From: Paracoccus shanxieyensis
GTDB taxonomy: Bacteria > Pseudomonadota > Alphaproteobacteria > Rhodobacterales > Rhodobacteraceae
Direction: 5' to 3'
Assembly: GCF_009711265.1 (NCBI RefSeq)
Contig: NZ_WMII01000014.1
Location: 63,031-127,030 of the forward strand
DNA length: 64,000 nucleotides
Each line of letters starts with the position of its first letter. Positions within the stretch are counted from its first letter, which is position 1. Below the pieces are notes generated by a model. That model was not told the DNA's origin. It did not search any database and saw nothing but the letters and a program-made list of their open reading frames with translations. Both the position numbers and the translations under genes were made by a program. This document shows, piece by piece, positions 16,878-24,596 of the stretch.

Positions 16878-17980
16878 GCCGCGTCCTCCTTGCCTGCGTC
16901 GGGCGCACCTGCGTGGGGAATATCGGCGCGCAGGCGCCGCACCAGTTCCAGCTCGGCCTGAAAATCGACGTAATGCGGCAGCTTGATATGCTCCAGAAAG
17001 CCGGTCGCCTGAATGTTGTCGCAATGCGACAGCACGAATTCCGCATCCTGAGCCGGCGCGCCCTGATCGTCCTCGCCCAGTTCCTGCCAGCGCAGCGCGC
17101 GATCGACCAGCGCCATGGACAGCGCCTTGCGCTCGGTCTGGCCAAGGGTCAGGCCATAGCCGCGGGTAAACTGCGCCGGTTCCGTGCGCGAGCCCTTGAA
17201 CTGATTCACCGTTTCGCATTCGGTCAGCTCGATTTCGCCAAGCTGGATCGAAAATCCCAGCTCGGGGACCTGCATCTCGACATCGACATGGCCGATGCGC
17301 AATTCGCCGACAAAGGCGTGGTTGCGGGCATAGCCGCGCTGCGTGGAATAGGCGAGACCCAACAGAAACCCCTCATCCCCGCGTGCCAGCGCCTGCAGCC
17401 GCAAGGCGCGCGCGGCAGGCAGTTCCATCGGCTCGCGCGTCAGATCGCCCGGCGCGTTGCCGTCATCCGCGGCATCCTCGATCAGGCCGTCGCGGTTCAG
17501 GAAATCCAGCACATGCGGGGCGGGCAGCGGCTGGCAATCTGCGGCGGCCGGGCTGGTTTCGGGCAGTTCGCCATCTGCCATCAGCCGGAAATCCAGCAGC
17601 CGGTGGGTATAATCGAAGGTCGGGCCCAGCACCTGCCCGCCGGGAATGTCCTTGAACGTGCCCGAGATCCGGCGCTTCACCCGCATCGCGCCAGTCTGAA
17701 CCGGGTCCGAGGCCCCCAGCCGGGGCAGCGTGGTGCGATAGGCGCGGATCAGGAAAATCGCCTCGATCAGATCGCCGCGCGCCTGCTTGATCGCCAGCGC
17801 CGCCAGATCGGGATCGTAAAGCGAGCCCTCGGCCATCACCCGCGCCACGGCCAGCGCCATCTGATCGCGGATCTGCGCGGTATCCAGCGCGGGCTGGTCG
17901 GGCGCGCCGCGATGGGCGCGGCCCAGCCAGTCATGGGCGGCGTCAATCGCGCGCTCGCCCCCTTTGACGGCAACATACAT
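16874..17980 (-). CDS. phnI: C-P lyase core subunit PhnI (nucleosidase subunit)
   Basis: The 368-residue product matches PhnI from MYVAVKGGERAID through ANALLA-like repeats to HCDNIQATGFLEHIKLPHYVDFQAELELVR. PhnI with PhnG, H and L attaches methylphosphonate to ribose triphosphate using ATP. It sits between phnH (TGATG overlap) and phnJ (ATGA overlap). Length is typical. Confidence 0.96.
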   Translation of the reverse strand: MYVAVKGGERAIDAAHDWLGRAHRGAPDQPALDTAQIRDQMALAVARVMAEGSLYDPDLAALAIKQARGDLIEAIFLIRAYRTTLPRLGASDPVQTGAMRVKRRISGTFKDIPGGQVLGPTFDYTHRLLDFRLMADGELPETSPAAADCQPLPAPHVLDFLNRDGLIEDAADDGNAPGDLTREPMELPAARALRLQALARGDEGFLLGLAYSTQRGYARNHAFVGELRIGHVDVEMQVPELGFSIQLGEIELTECETVNQFKGSRTEPAQFTRGYGLTLGQTERKALSMALVDRALRWQELGEDDQGAPAQDAEFVLSHCDNIQATGFLEHIKLPHYVDFQAELELVRRLRADIPHAGAPDAGKEDAA

Positions 17981-18561
17981 CAGCGCACCTGTGTCGATCG
18001 GGGCAGGGCCGCGATGCGCGATCCTGCGGTGAAGATGGCGTCCCAGCCCAAGGGAAAGCGGGCGTGGTTCGCGGCGAAGGCGGCGGTGTCGGGCAAGGCA
18101 AGCTGCGCCTCGTCCTTGATGCCGGGACCGGACAGGGTCGCGGGCGGGGTGATCGGCGGGGCGTCGAAATCATGGCCGTCCACGATCAGCGTCGCGGCGC
18201 GGTCGGGATATTCGGGCGTACCGATGGCGAAACGGTCCAAGGGCTGCAACGCCGCCCAGCCGCCAAGCGCAAAGCTGGCCTCGGGCGCGGCAACAAGGGG
18301 TGCGGCGCAGTGAAAGGCGATCCAGTCGCGCAGCTCCGGGCTGTCATGGGACGGCGCCAGATAAAGCGGCGTGGTGCGGTCACACAGCACCAGCAGCACC
18401 GTCGCCGCCGCAGCCGAGATCGGCGCGGGACCAGCAGCTTGCGCCAGATCCAGCACACTGCCGGGCCGCGACATGGCCGACAGGATGGTGCGAAAGCCGC
18501 GTGCGCTGTCATGTGCGGGGCTGGCAAAGCCGCCGGAAAGCCGGGTCGCGGGGGCGTTCAT
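17980..18561 (-). CDS. phnH: C-P lyase core subunit PhnH
   Basis: A 193-residue PhnH. GGFASPAHDSARGFRTILSAMSRPG near the N-terminus is the diagnostic block, followed by AAATVLLVLCDRTTPLYL. PhnH is a PLP-fold-like structural subunit of the PhnGHIJ core without known catalytic residues. It overlaps phnG by four bases (ATGA) and phnI by one. Confidence 0.95.
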   Translation of the reverse strand: MNAPATRLSGGFASPAHDSARGFRTILSAMSRPGSVLDLAQAAGPAPISAAAATVLLVLCDRTTPLYLAPSHDSPELRDWIAFHCAAPLVAAPEASFALGGWAALQPLDRFAIGTPEYPDRAATLIVDGHDFDAPPITPPATLSGPGIKDEAQLALPDTAAFAANHARFPLGWDAIFTAGSRIAALPRSTQVR

Positions 18562-18980
18562 TCGTCCTCTCCTCGGGCCAGGGTGAAGAATTCGACGCGG
18601 GTGGCGGCAGCCTCGGCGGCGATCCTTGCGCGGCGGGCGTTCTCTTCGGCGCGCAGGGTGGCGATGATGTCGGGCCGGCCCGCCGCATCGATCAGCGCCG
18701 CGCGCAGGGCATGGCCCTTGTCGCGGCCCTGCACATAGCCATGCCCGACCTGACCCGAGGCCAGCCGGACCGAGGCCCGCGTCACGGTGATTTCGCCCAG
18801 ATTGAAGGCCGCCCCCGTGCCGCCCGCCCGGCCCTGCACCATGACCGTGCCGATTTCCGGCGCGCGCAGCGTCTCATGCGCGGGCAGGTCCGGCAGCAGT
18901 TCAGCCAGTCGGGCAGCGGGTGCACGGGCCAGAAGACCCAGCGCGTCGCGGCGGTCGGCGGGGGAAAGACTCGCGCTCAT
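18558..18980 (-). CDS. phnG: C-P lyase core subunit PhnG
   Basis: A 140-residue PhnG: RRDALGLLARAPAARL, PEIGTVMVQGRAGGTGAAFNLGEITVTR and GHGYVQGRDKGHALRAALID are the family blocks. It is the first cistron of the leftward arm phnG-H-I-J-K-L-N-M. ATG 18980 follows GAGGAA. The 91-base region to divergent phnF contains a HutC-type palindrome. Confidence 0.95.
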   Translation of the reverse strand: MSASLSPADRRDALGLLARAPAARLAELLPDLPAHETLRAPEIGTVMVQGRAGGTGAAFNLGEITVTRASVRLASGQVGHGYVQGRDKGHALRAALIDAAGRPDIIATLRAEENARRARIAAEAAATRVEFFTLARGEDE

Positions 18981-18993
18981 CGAAATTCCTCGG

Positions 18994-19005
18994 TTGTCTA
19001 TACAA
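18994..19005. promoter_or_regulatory. Candidate PhnF operator upstream of phnG
   Basis: TTGTCTATACAA fits the TTGTnTAnACAA symmetry of HutC/GntR-family operators (arms TTGT/ACAA, two asymmetric inner positions). It lies 14 bases before the phnG start, in the phnG/phnF divergent region, overlapping a TATAGT on the minus strand that could be a -10 element. Assignment rests on position and family consensus. Confidence 0.5.
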
Positions 19006-19071
19006 CTATACTTCTTGTAGTGTGATCCAGACCGGGCGACAATCCGGAAATTGTGAATTTTCGGTGACGAC

Positions 19072-19776
19072 ATGAGCCTGTGGCAAAGCATCTCGGATCA
19101 GTTGCGCGGTGAAATCGCGCGCGGCAAATGGCCGCCCGGCACCCGCCTGCCGCCCGAGGCCGAACTGGCCGCCCGCTTTGGCGTGAACCGCCACACCGTC
19201 CGCCACGCCACCCGTGTGCTTGCCGATGAGGGGCTTTTGTATTCCCGGCGCGGTGCGGGCGTGTTCGTGGCCGCCACCCCCGTCGATTATCCGCTGAGCG
19301 AGCGCGTGCGCTTTCACCGCAATATCGAACTGTCGGGCAAGGTGCCGGGCCGTACCATCGACGCGATCATGACCCGCCCGGCAGGCGATGCCGAGGCCGA
19401 GGCGCTGGGGCTGGAGCCGGGCCAGCCGGTGCATGTGGCCGAAGGCGTGTCGCTGGTCGATTTCAAGCCGGTCGCGCTGTTTCGCAGCATCTATCCCGCC
19501 GCCTTGGTCCCCGATCTGCCCGCCGCGCTGCGCCAGCACGATTCCGTCACGCAGGCGTTGCGGGCCTGCGGCGTCGCGGATTACCAGCGCCTTGTGACCC
19601 GCATCTCGGCCAGAACGGCGGATGCGGTGCAGGCGGGCAAGTTGCAGCTTGAGCCGGGCGATCCGCTGCTGCGCACCGAGGGGCTGAGCCAGTGGCAGGG
19701 CCAGATGGTCGAACGCGCGCTGACATGGTGGGCGGCCGAGCGGGTGACGCTGACCCTGCCGCATCAGCTTTCGTAA
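19072..19776 (+). CDS. phnF: Phosphonate operon regulator PhnF (GntR/HutC family)
   Basis: A 234-residue GntR-type protein: residues 1-70 form the winged helix (WQSISDQLRGEIARGKWPPGTRLP, FGVNRHTVRHATRVLADEG), and the rest is a UTRA effector domain (IDAIMTRPAGDAEAEALGLEPGQPV). PhnF proteins repress phn operons and sense a metabolite that is not well defined. It is divergent from phnG and its 3' end overlaps the convergent hexapeptide acyltransferase gene by 13 bases, so it separates the two phn arms. Confidence 0.93.
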   Translation: MSLWQSISDQLRGEIARGKWPPGTRLPPEAELAARFGVNRHTVRHATRVLADEGLLYSRRGAGVFVAATPVDYPLSERVRFHRNIELSGKVPGRTIDAIMTRPAGDAEAEALGLEPGQPVHVAEGVSLVDFKPVALFRSIYPAALVPDLPAALRQHDSVTQALRACGVADYQRLVTRISARTADAVQAGKLQLEPGDPLLRTEGLSQWQGQMVERALTWWAAERVTLTLPHQLS

Positions 19777-20381
19777 CGGCGCAGAAACTGCGCCACGTGC
19801 AGGGCGCGGAAATCGGGCAGGGCGCGGCGCAGGCGCGCATGGTCCCAGTCCCACCATGACAGCGCCATCAGCCGTGCGCCGATCTCTGCCGGAAAGCGTT
19901 CGCGCAGCGGTTTGGCCGGACAACCCGCGACGATCATCCAGTCGGGCACGTCCTTGGTGACAACCGCTCCGGCGGCGACGATCGCGCCGTGGCCGACGCT
20001 CACTTCGGGTTTGATGATCGCGCCATGGCCGATCCATGTGTCATGGCCGATCACCGTGCGCCGCGCCGCCCGTGCCGCGAAAAAATCGGCATCGGGTGCG
20101 GCATCGTCGAAATAATCGTCCGAGCGATACAGGAAATGATGCAGGCTGGCCGTGGTCATCGGATGATCCGTCGGGCCGATCCGCGTCATTGCCGCGATAT
20201 TGGCGAATTTGCCGATGGTCGTATTGGCAATGTCGGACAGCCGTTCGCAGTAACTGTAATCGCCAAAGCTGGAATTCAGCACGCGCGCATCGGCGCCCAC
20301 CTCACAATAGCGGCCGAAATCGGAATTGGCGATCTGGGCCCCCTCATGCAGAAAGGGGGCGTCGGGGGAAAGTTTCGGCAT
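19764..20381 (-). CDS. Phosphonate-locus hexapeptide-repeat acyltransferase
   Basis: A 205-residue left-handed beta-helix protein: repeated hexad positions in the first 75 residues (GRYCEVGADARVLNSSFGDY, IGKFANIAAMTRIG) and again at about 110-150 (IGHDTWIGHGAIIKPEVSVG, GAIVAAGAVVTKDVP). It fits the phosphonate-associated hexapeptide transferase family (TIGR03308-like). Its role may be acylation of an aminoalkylphosphonate, as PhnO does, but the substrate is not known. It is the last gene of the phnC-D-E-E arm, five bases after phnE2. Confidence 0.9.
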   Translation of the reverse strand: MPKLSPDAPFLHEGAQIANSDFGRYCEVGADARVLNSSFGDYSYCERLSDIANTTIGKFANIAAMTRIGPTDHPMTTASLHHFLYRSDDYFDDAAPDADFFAARAARRTVIGHDTWIGHGAIIKPEVSVGHGAIVAAGAVVTKDVPDWMIVAGCPAKPLRERFPAEIGARLMALSWWDWDHARLRRALPDFRALHVAQFLRRYES

Positions 20382-20386
20382 CGTCC

Positions 20387-21694
20387 TCAGCCTTTGATCA
20401 GTCGCGCGCGCAGTTTGCCTGACAGCCAGTCCATGGCCATCACCATCAGCAGGATCAGCACGATGTAATAGGCGACATGTTCCCAGTCCTGCTGGGTCTG
20501 CATCGCCTGCATCAGCAAAAGCCCGATCCCGCCGCCGGTGATCGCCCCGATCACGGTGGCGCCGCGCGTGTTGGATTCGAAGTAATACAGCAGTTGCGAC
20601 ATGATGACCGGCGCGACCTGCGGGATCACCGCCCAGCGGATCCGCGCCAAGGCTCCGGCCCCGGTCGAGCGCAGACCCTCGACCGGCTTTTCGTCGATAT
20701 TCTCCAGCGCCTCGCTGAACAGCTTGCCGAAGGTGCCGGTATCGGTCAGCAGGATCGCCAGACTGCCGGTCAGCGGGCCGGGGCCGAAGGCGCGCGACAT
20801 GATGACGGTCCAGATCAGCGCATCCACCCCGCGCAGCAGGTCAAAGACCCGCCGCACCGCCTGACGCACCAGCAGCAGCGGGGTGAAATTCGCCGCCGCC
20901 AGAAAGGCCAGCGGCACCGAGATCAGCCCGGCCGCGAAGGTGCCCAGAAACGCCATCAGGACGGTTTCAAAGATCGCCCATGCCACATCGCCGTGATGCC
21001 ATATGGAATTCTTCCAGAAATCCTGCGCCATTCCGACGATGTTCGGGCGGGCCGGATCAAGCCTGTCGCCAAAGCTCAGCGCCGCCAGTTCGCCCCAGCT
21101 TTTGCCATGGAAATCCGAGGACAGATCGAAAAAGAACAGCTCCCACCCGGCCTGACGGCGGAATACCTCGGTGCGGGCGCGGGTGACGGTCAGGCGCGCG
21201 CCTTCGGGCAGATAGGCGGTGAAGCGGCTGTCCGAGACGTTGAAATTCGCCGGCGGGTCGGGAATATCGGCCTGAATGGCCCCGCCTGCGGCATGAATGC
21301 GGTATTGGCCATCCGGCGTGGTCAGCACCACCAGCCCCTCGGGCCCGAAATCGACGCTGTTGCCCTGCGGCAGCGCGACATGCGTGCCGCTGGCCGTGTC
21401 GGTGATCCAGCCGGGGCGCTGGTCGGGGGCGAAGGTCGCGTTGCGCATCCCCTCGATCGAGGCAGAGATGTTCTGGCTGCGATTGTCGCGGGTGACATGC
21501 ACCTTGTAGGACCAGAAGTCCTGCGCCATCAGCATGCCATTGTCCCAGCGCGCCCGCCCCGCCAGCCCGCCCAGATCAAAGGCGATGGCGACATAGGCCA
21601 GATAGGCCACGATCAGCGCGGGCACGCCCAGCGACCACAGGCGCTTGCGGCGAATCATGCCCTGCGCGGCGATATTGGTATCGGCAAGCGACAT
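20387..21694 (-). CDS. phnE: Phosphonate ABC transporter permease with periplasmic insertion (second PhnE)
   Basis: The 435-residue product is much longer than ordinary PhnE (about 260-290). After a first helix near residues 20-38 (LGVPALIVAYLAYVAIAFDL) comes a roughly 180-residue mostly polar segment ending near FGDRLDPARPNIVGMAQDF. It is followed by the normal permease core with IWTVIMSRAFGPGPLTGSLAI and EALENIDEKPVEGLRSTGAGALARI (ATPase-docking loop). By topology the insert should lie in the periplasm. It overlaps the upstream phnE by TGATG. The pair of PhnE proteins probably forms a heterodimer. Confidence 0.93.
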   Translation of the reverse strand: MSLADTNIAAQGMIRRKRLWSLGVPALIVAYLAYVAIAFDLGGLAGRARWDNGMLMAQDFWSYKVHVTRDNRSQNISASIEGMRNATFAPDQRPGWITDTASGTHVALPQGNSVDFGPEGLVVLTTPDGQYRIHAAGGAIQADIPDPPANFNVSDSRFTAYLPEGARLTVTRARTEVFRRQAGWELFFFDLSSDFHGKSWGELAALSFGDRLDPARPNIVGMAQDFWKNSIWHHGDVAWAIFETVLMAFLGTFAAGLISVPLAFLAAANFTPLLLVRQAVRRVFDLLRGVDALIWTVIMSRAFGPGPLTGSLAILLTDTGTFGKLFSEALENIDEKPVEGLRSTGAGALARIRWAVIPQVAPVIMSQLLYYFESNTRGATVIGAITGGGIGLLLMQAMQTQQDWEHVAYYIVLILLMVMAMDWLSGKLRARLIKG

Positions 21695-22569
21695 CAGATC
21701 CGGCCTCCGCGCTGGCCCTGTTCCTGTCCGCGCACCAGCCGGTTGCGTGCCACCGAGGTCAGTTGGTCGAAAAATACGATGGTCAGGAACAGCAGGATGA
21801 AGATGGCGGCGGCGGCGTCGTATTTGCCCTGGCCCCAGCTGATCGCGTTGCGCAGCTCATAGCCGATACCGCCCGCGCCGACGAAGCCAAGGATGGCGCT
21901 GGCGCGGATGTTGATTTCAAAGCGCAGCATGGCATAGCTGGCCCAGTTCGGCGCGACCTGCGGCACGATGCCGAACCACATGCGCTGAAGCCAGCCTGCC
22001 CCGACGGATTCCAGCCCCTCGACCGGCTTCAGACTGGCATTTTCGGCCACTTCCGAAAACAGCTTGCCCAATGCCCCCACCGAATGAATGGCGATGGCGA
22101 TGACGGCGGGAACCGGCCCGCCGCCCAGCACAAAGATCAGCATCAGCGCGATGACCATTTCCGGAAACGCGCGGGCGATGTCCATCATGCGCCGGAACAG
22201 CGGCACCAGCCGGGGAAACGGTGCCAGCCCGCGTGTCGAAAGCAAGGCCATCACCGCGCCGCCGATCGTGCCCAGAAGCGTCGAGGCGGCGGCGATGTTC
22301 AGCGTCTCGACCAGCGCGGGCAGGGCGCGCTGCATATGGCCGGGCAGGTTGCCGGCCTTTTGCCATGCCTCGGAAATCAGGGCAGCGGGATAGTCGAAGA
22401 CCTTGGGCAAGCCGCCGACGAAGCTTCCGGCATTGCGGCTGTCGGCCATGTCGAAGCCCGCGACCAGCAGCGCCACGAAGATCGCCCACAGCACGGCGCT
22501 GTAGGTGCGGCGGCGGCGCTGCTGCGCGTGATAGGACGCGGCCATGCGATCGGCAAGGGAAGTGGTCAT
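21694..22569 (-). CDS. phnE: Phosphonate ABC transporter permease (first PhnE)
   Basis: A 291-residue PhnE of normal size, with an N-terminal basic stretch (SYHAQQRRRRTYS), about six membrane helices and the docking loop EVAENASLKPVEGLESVGAGWLQRMWFGIVPQ. Start ATG 22569; a later in-frame ATG (MAASYH) is possible. It lies 72 bases after phnD, a gap filled by a strong hairpin. Confidence 0.94.
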   Translation of the reverse strand: MTTSLADRMAASYHAQQRRRRTYSAVLWAIFVALLVAGFDMADSRNAGSFVGGLPKVFDYPAALISEAWQKAGNLPGHMQRALPALVETLNIAAASTLLGTIGGAVMALLSTRGLAPFPRLVPLFRRMMDIARAFPEMVIALMLIFVLGGGPVPAVIAIAIHSVGALGKLFSEVAENASLKPVEGLESVGAGWLQRMWFGIVPQVAPNWASYAMLRFEINIRASAILGFVGAGGIGYELRNAISWGQGKYDAAAAIFILLFLTIVFFDQLTSVARNRLVRGQEQGQRGGRI

Positions 22570-22597
22570 CGGGGCCTCGGGGGTCGCGAATTGAAAG

Positions 22598-22622
22598 CGC
22601 GCGGACCATGACGGCCCGCGCG
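22598..22622 (-). terminator. Intra-operon hairpin between phnD and phnE1
   Basis: On the minus strand CGCGCGGGCC - GTCAT - GGTCCGCGCG gives ten continuous pairs (one G-U). No real U tract follows. Such hairpins behind binding-protein genes commonly protect the 3' end of that message or attenuate read-through, giving more PhnD than permease. Confidence 0.6.
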
Positions 22623-22641
22623 TCAGAATGCTGGCGGCGGA

Positions 22642-23556
22642 TCAGCTGCCTTTGGCTTCTTCCAGTTTGCGCGCCTCGATGATCGACAGATAGTTGTCAT
22701 GCTTCACCGGGGTGAAACCGGCGGTTTCCCCGCCCGCGACGCCATAGGTGCAGTCTTTGTCGGTGTTGATCAGATCGGCCATCATCGCGGTGAACTTGGC
22801 CTTTACATCCTCGGGCAGTGCCTTGCGCACGACCAGCGGGCCTTCCGGGATCGGCTCCGAGCGCCAGATTTCCACCATGTCGTTCATATCGACCAGACCG
22901 GCATCGACCGCCTTGCGCAGCGCGCCCGAGTTGTAGCCGTCTTCCCAGTTGCCCAGACCATCGGCCCAGGTCACACCCGCATCGACATCGCCATTGTTCA
23001 CGGCAACGATGGTCTGCTCATGACCGCCGGTGAACTTGATGTCCTTGAAATAGGCGCCCGGCTCCATCGAATAGCCCTGTTTGGGCATTTCGACGGCGGG
23101 GATCAGATAGCCCGAGGTCGAGTTCGGATCGCCGAAGCCCAGCACCTTGCCCTTCATGTCGGCCAGCGAGGTGATGTGGTGATCCTTGCGGGCAAAGCCC
23201 ACCGAGAAATACTCGGACGAGCCGTCAAGGTTGGTCTTGACCAGAACCGGCTCGACCGCATCGGGGTTCGTCAGATAGGCCTTGGCATAGCCCGAGGCGC
23301 CAAGGATGGCCGCGTCCAGCGTGCCGCCCAGCAGGCCCTGGATCACGCCGTCATAATCGGCGGGCGTGAAAATGCGGACCGGGACGCCCAGCGTTTCGCT
23401 GGTGTGTTTGGCAAGGCATTCGTTGTTGGTCATCCGCTCTTGCGCGTTTTCGCCACCCAGAACGCCGATGCGGAATTCGGTGATCTCTTGCGCGGCGGCC
23501 AGTTGCGGCAGGGCCAGCGCGGTGGTCAGCGCCAGCAGGGTCAGGGTCTTGGTCAT
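22642..23556 (-). CDS. phnD: Phosphonate ABC transporter, substrate-binding protein
   Basis: A 304-residue periplasmic protein with a Sec signal (MTKTLTLLALTTALALPQLAAAQE, cleavage at AAA-Q) and PhnD motifs: RIGVLGGENAQERMTNN, FTPADYDGVIQGLLGGTLDAAILGASGYAKAY, and FGDPNSTSGYLIPAVEM. The last is the phosphonate-binding STSG loop. The start at 23556 follows GGAGACG; ATG 23577 upstream is less likely. It captures phosphonates for the two PhnE permeases and PhnC. Confidence 0.96.
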   Translation of the reverse strand: MTKTLTLLALTTALALPQLAAAQEITEFRIGVLGGENAQERMTNNECLAKHTSETLGVPVRIFTPADYDGVIQGLLGGTLDAAILGASGYAKAYLTNPDAVEPVLVKTNLDGSSEYFSVGFARKDHHITSLADMKGKVLGFGDPNSTSGYLIPAVEMPKQGYSMEPGAYFKDIKFTGGHEQTIVAVNNGDVDAGVTWADGLGNWEDGYNSGALRKAVDAGLVDMNDMVEIWRSEPIPEGPLVVRKALPEDVKAKFTAMMADLINTDKDCTYGVAGGETAGFTPVKHDNYLSIIEARKLEEAKGS

Positions 23557-23573
23557 GATCGTCTCCATGGGGA

Positions 23574-24398
23574 TCAATCCGCCAGCAGCCGGTCGGCATA
23601 TGCGCGATCGGCCGGGGCGGGGGGGGCAAGAGCGGTGGATGTCGTGGCTTCGCTGAACTCGGCCCCGGCGCCATAGATGTCGCGGGCGGCGCCGGTGGTC
23701 AGCAGATCGGGCGTGCCGTCAAAGACGATGCGGCCCTTGCGCATGCCGATCACCCGGTCGCAATAGCGCCGGGCCGTGTCCAGCGTGTGCAGGTTGGCAA
23801 TCACGGTGCGCCCGTCTTCGTCATGAATGCGGCGCAGCGTGTCCATGACGATCTGCGCATTCATTGGATCAAGGCTGGCAATGGGTTCGTCGGCCAGAAT
23901 GATCCGGGGATCCTGCATCAGCGCGCGGGCAATCGCCACGCGCTGCTGCTGGCCGCCCGACAGCGCCTCGGCCCGTTTGGTGGCCTGTTCGGCAATGCCA
24001 AGGCGGTCGAGGATCTGGCAGGCGCGGTCGATATCGGGGCGCGACCAGATATTCAGCAGGGTGGGCAGCAGGCCGCGCTTGTTCAGAAGTCCGTGCAGCA
24101 CGTTCGACACCACGTCCAGCCGCGGCACAAGGTTGAACTGCTGAAAGATCATCGCGCAATCGGCCTGCCACGCGCGCTTGTCCCGGCCGGTCAGGGCCAG
24201 AACGTCGCGCCCGTCGATCAGCAGGCGGCCTTGGCTGGCATCGGTCAGGCGGTTCACCATGCGCAACAGCGTGGACTTGCCCGCCCCCGAACTGCCGATG
24301 ATGCCCACGACCATCGGCCGGTCGATCACGAAGCTTGCGGCATCGACCGCCTTGGCCGTTCCGAAAATCCGGGTGATCTGTTCCGCTTCGATCCGCAT
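23574..24398 (-). CDS. phnC: Phosphonate ABC transporter, ATP-binding protein
   Basis: A 274-residue ABC ATPase: Walker [19 protein letters not shown]-loop [18 protein letters not shown], a segment [17 protein letters not shown] typical of PhnC, signature [15 protein letters not shown], Walker [13 protein letters not shown], then [14 protein letters not shown] 24398 is preceded by AGGGACGG. It is the first gene of the transport arm; a Pho box lies about 43 bases upstream. Confidence 0.96.
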   Translation of the reverse strand: MRIEAEQITRIFGTAKAVDAASFVIDRPMVVGIIGSSGAGKSTLLRMVNRLTDASQGRLLIDGRDVLALTGRDKRAWQADCAMIFQQFNLVPRLDVVSNVLHGLLNKRGLLPTLLNIWSRPDIDRACQILDRLGIAEQATKRAEALSGGQQQRVAIARALMQDPRIILADEPIASLDPMNAQIVMDTLRRIHDEDGRTVIANLHTLDTARRYCDRVIGMRKGRIVFDGTPDLLTTGAARDIYGAGAEFSEATTSTALAPPAPADRAYADRLLAD

Positions 24399-24440
24399 TG
24401 CCGTCCCTGTCTTGTCCGGCTGCAGGTGTCGCTGCATTTC

Positions 24441-24458
24441 ATGACAGACGGCTGACAG
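24441..24458 (-). promoter_or_regulatory. Pho box upstream of phnC
   Basis: On the minus strand CTGTCAG-CCGT-CTGTCAT matches the PhoB consensus of two CTGTCAT repeats spaced by four bases with one mismatch in 14. A third degenerate repeat (CGTCACA) follows the same 11-base period upstream. It ends 43 bases before the phnC start and is isolated from the upstream sugar operon by a terminator, so phosphate-starvation control is well supported. Confidence 0.85.
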
Positions 24459-24538
24459 TTCCTGTGACGCTGTGTGAATGTTTGGTTGCCGGAAAACCGC
24501 GCCACCGATCACCGACAAGCCCATGATTCAAAGGTATA

Positions 24539-24574
24539 TAAAACGAAAACACCCCGCCATGTCCGGCAGGGTGT
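24539..24574 (-). terminator. Rho-independent terminator of the sugar ABC operon
   Basis: On the minus strand ACACCCTGCC - GGACAT - GGCGGGGTGT forms a ten-pair stem (one U-G), followed by TTTTCGTTTT. It lies 23 bases after the stop of the sugar-binding protein gene. Confidence 0.92.
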
Positions 24575-24596
24575 CGGGGCAATCCGGCACATCGGC

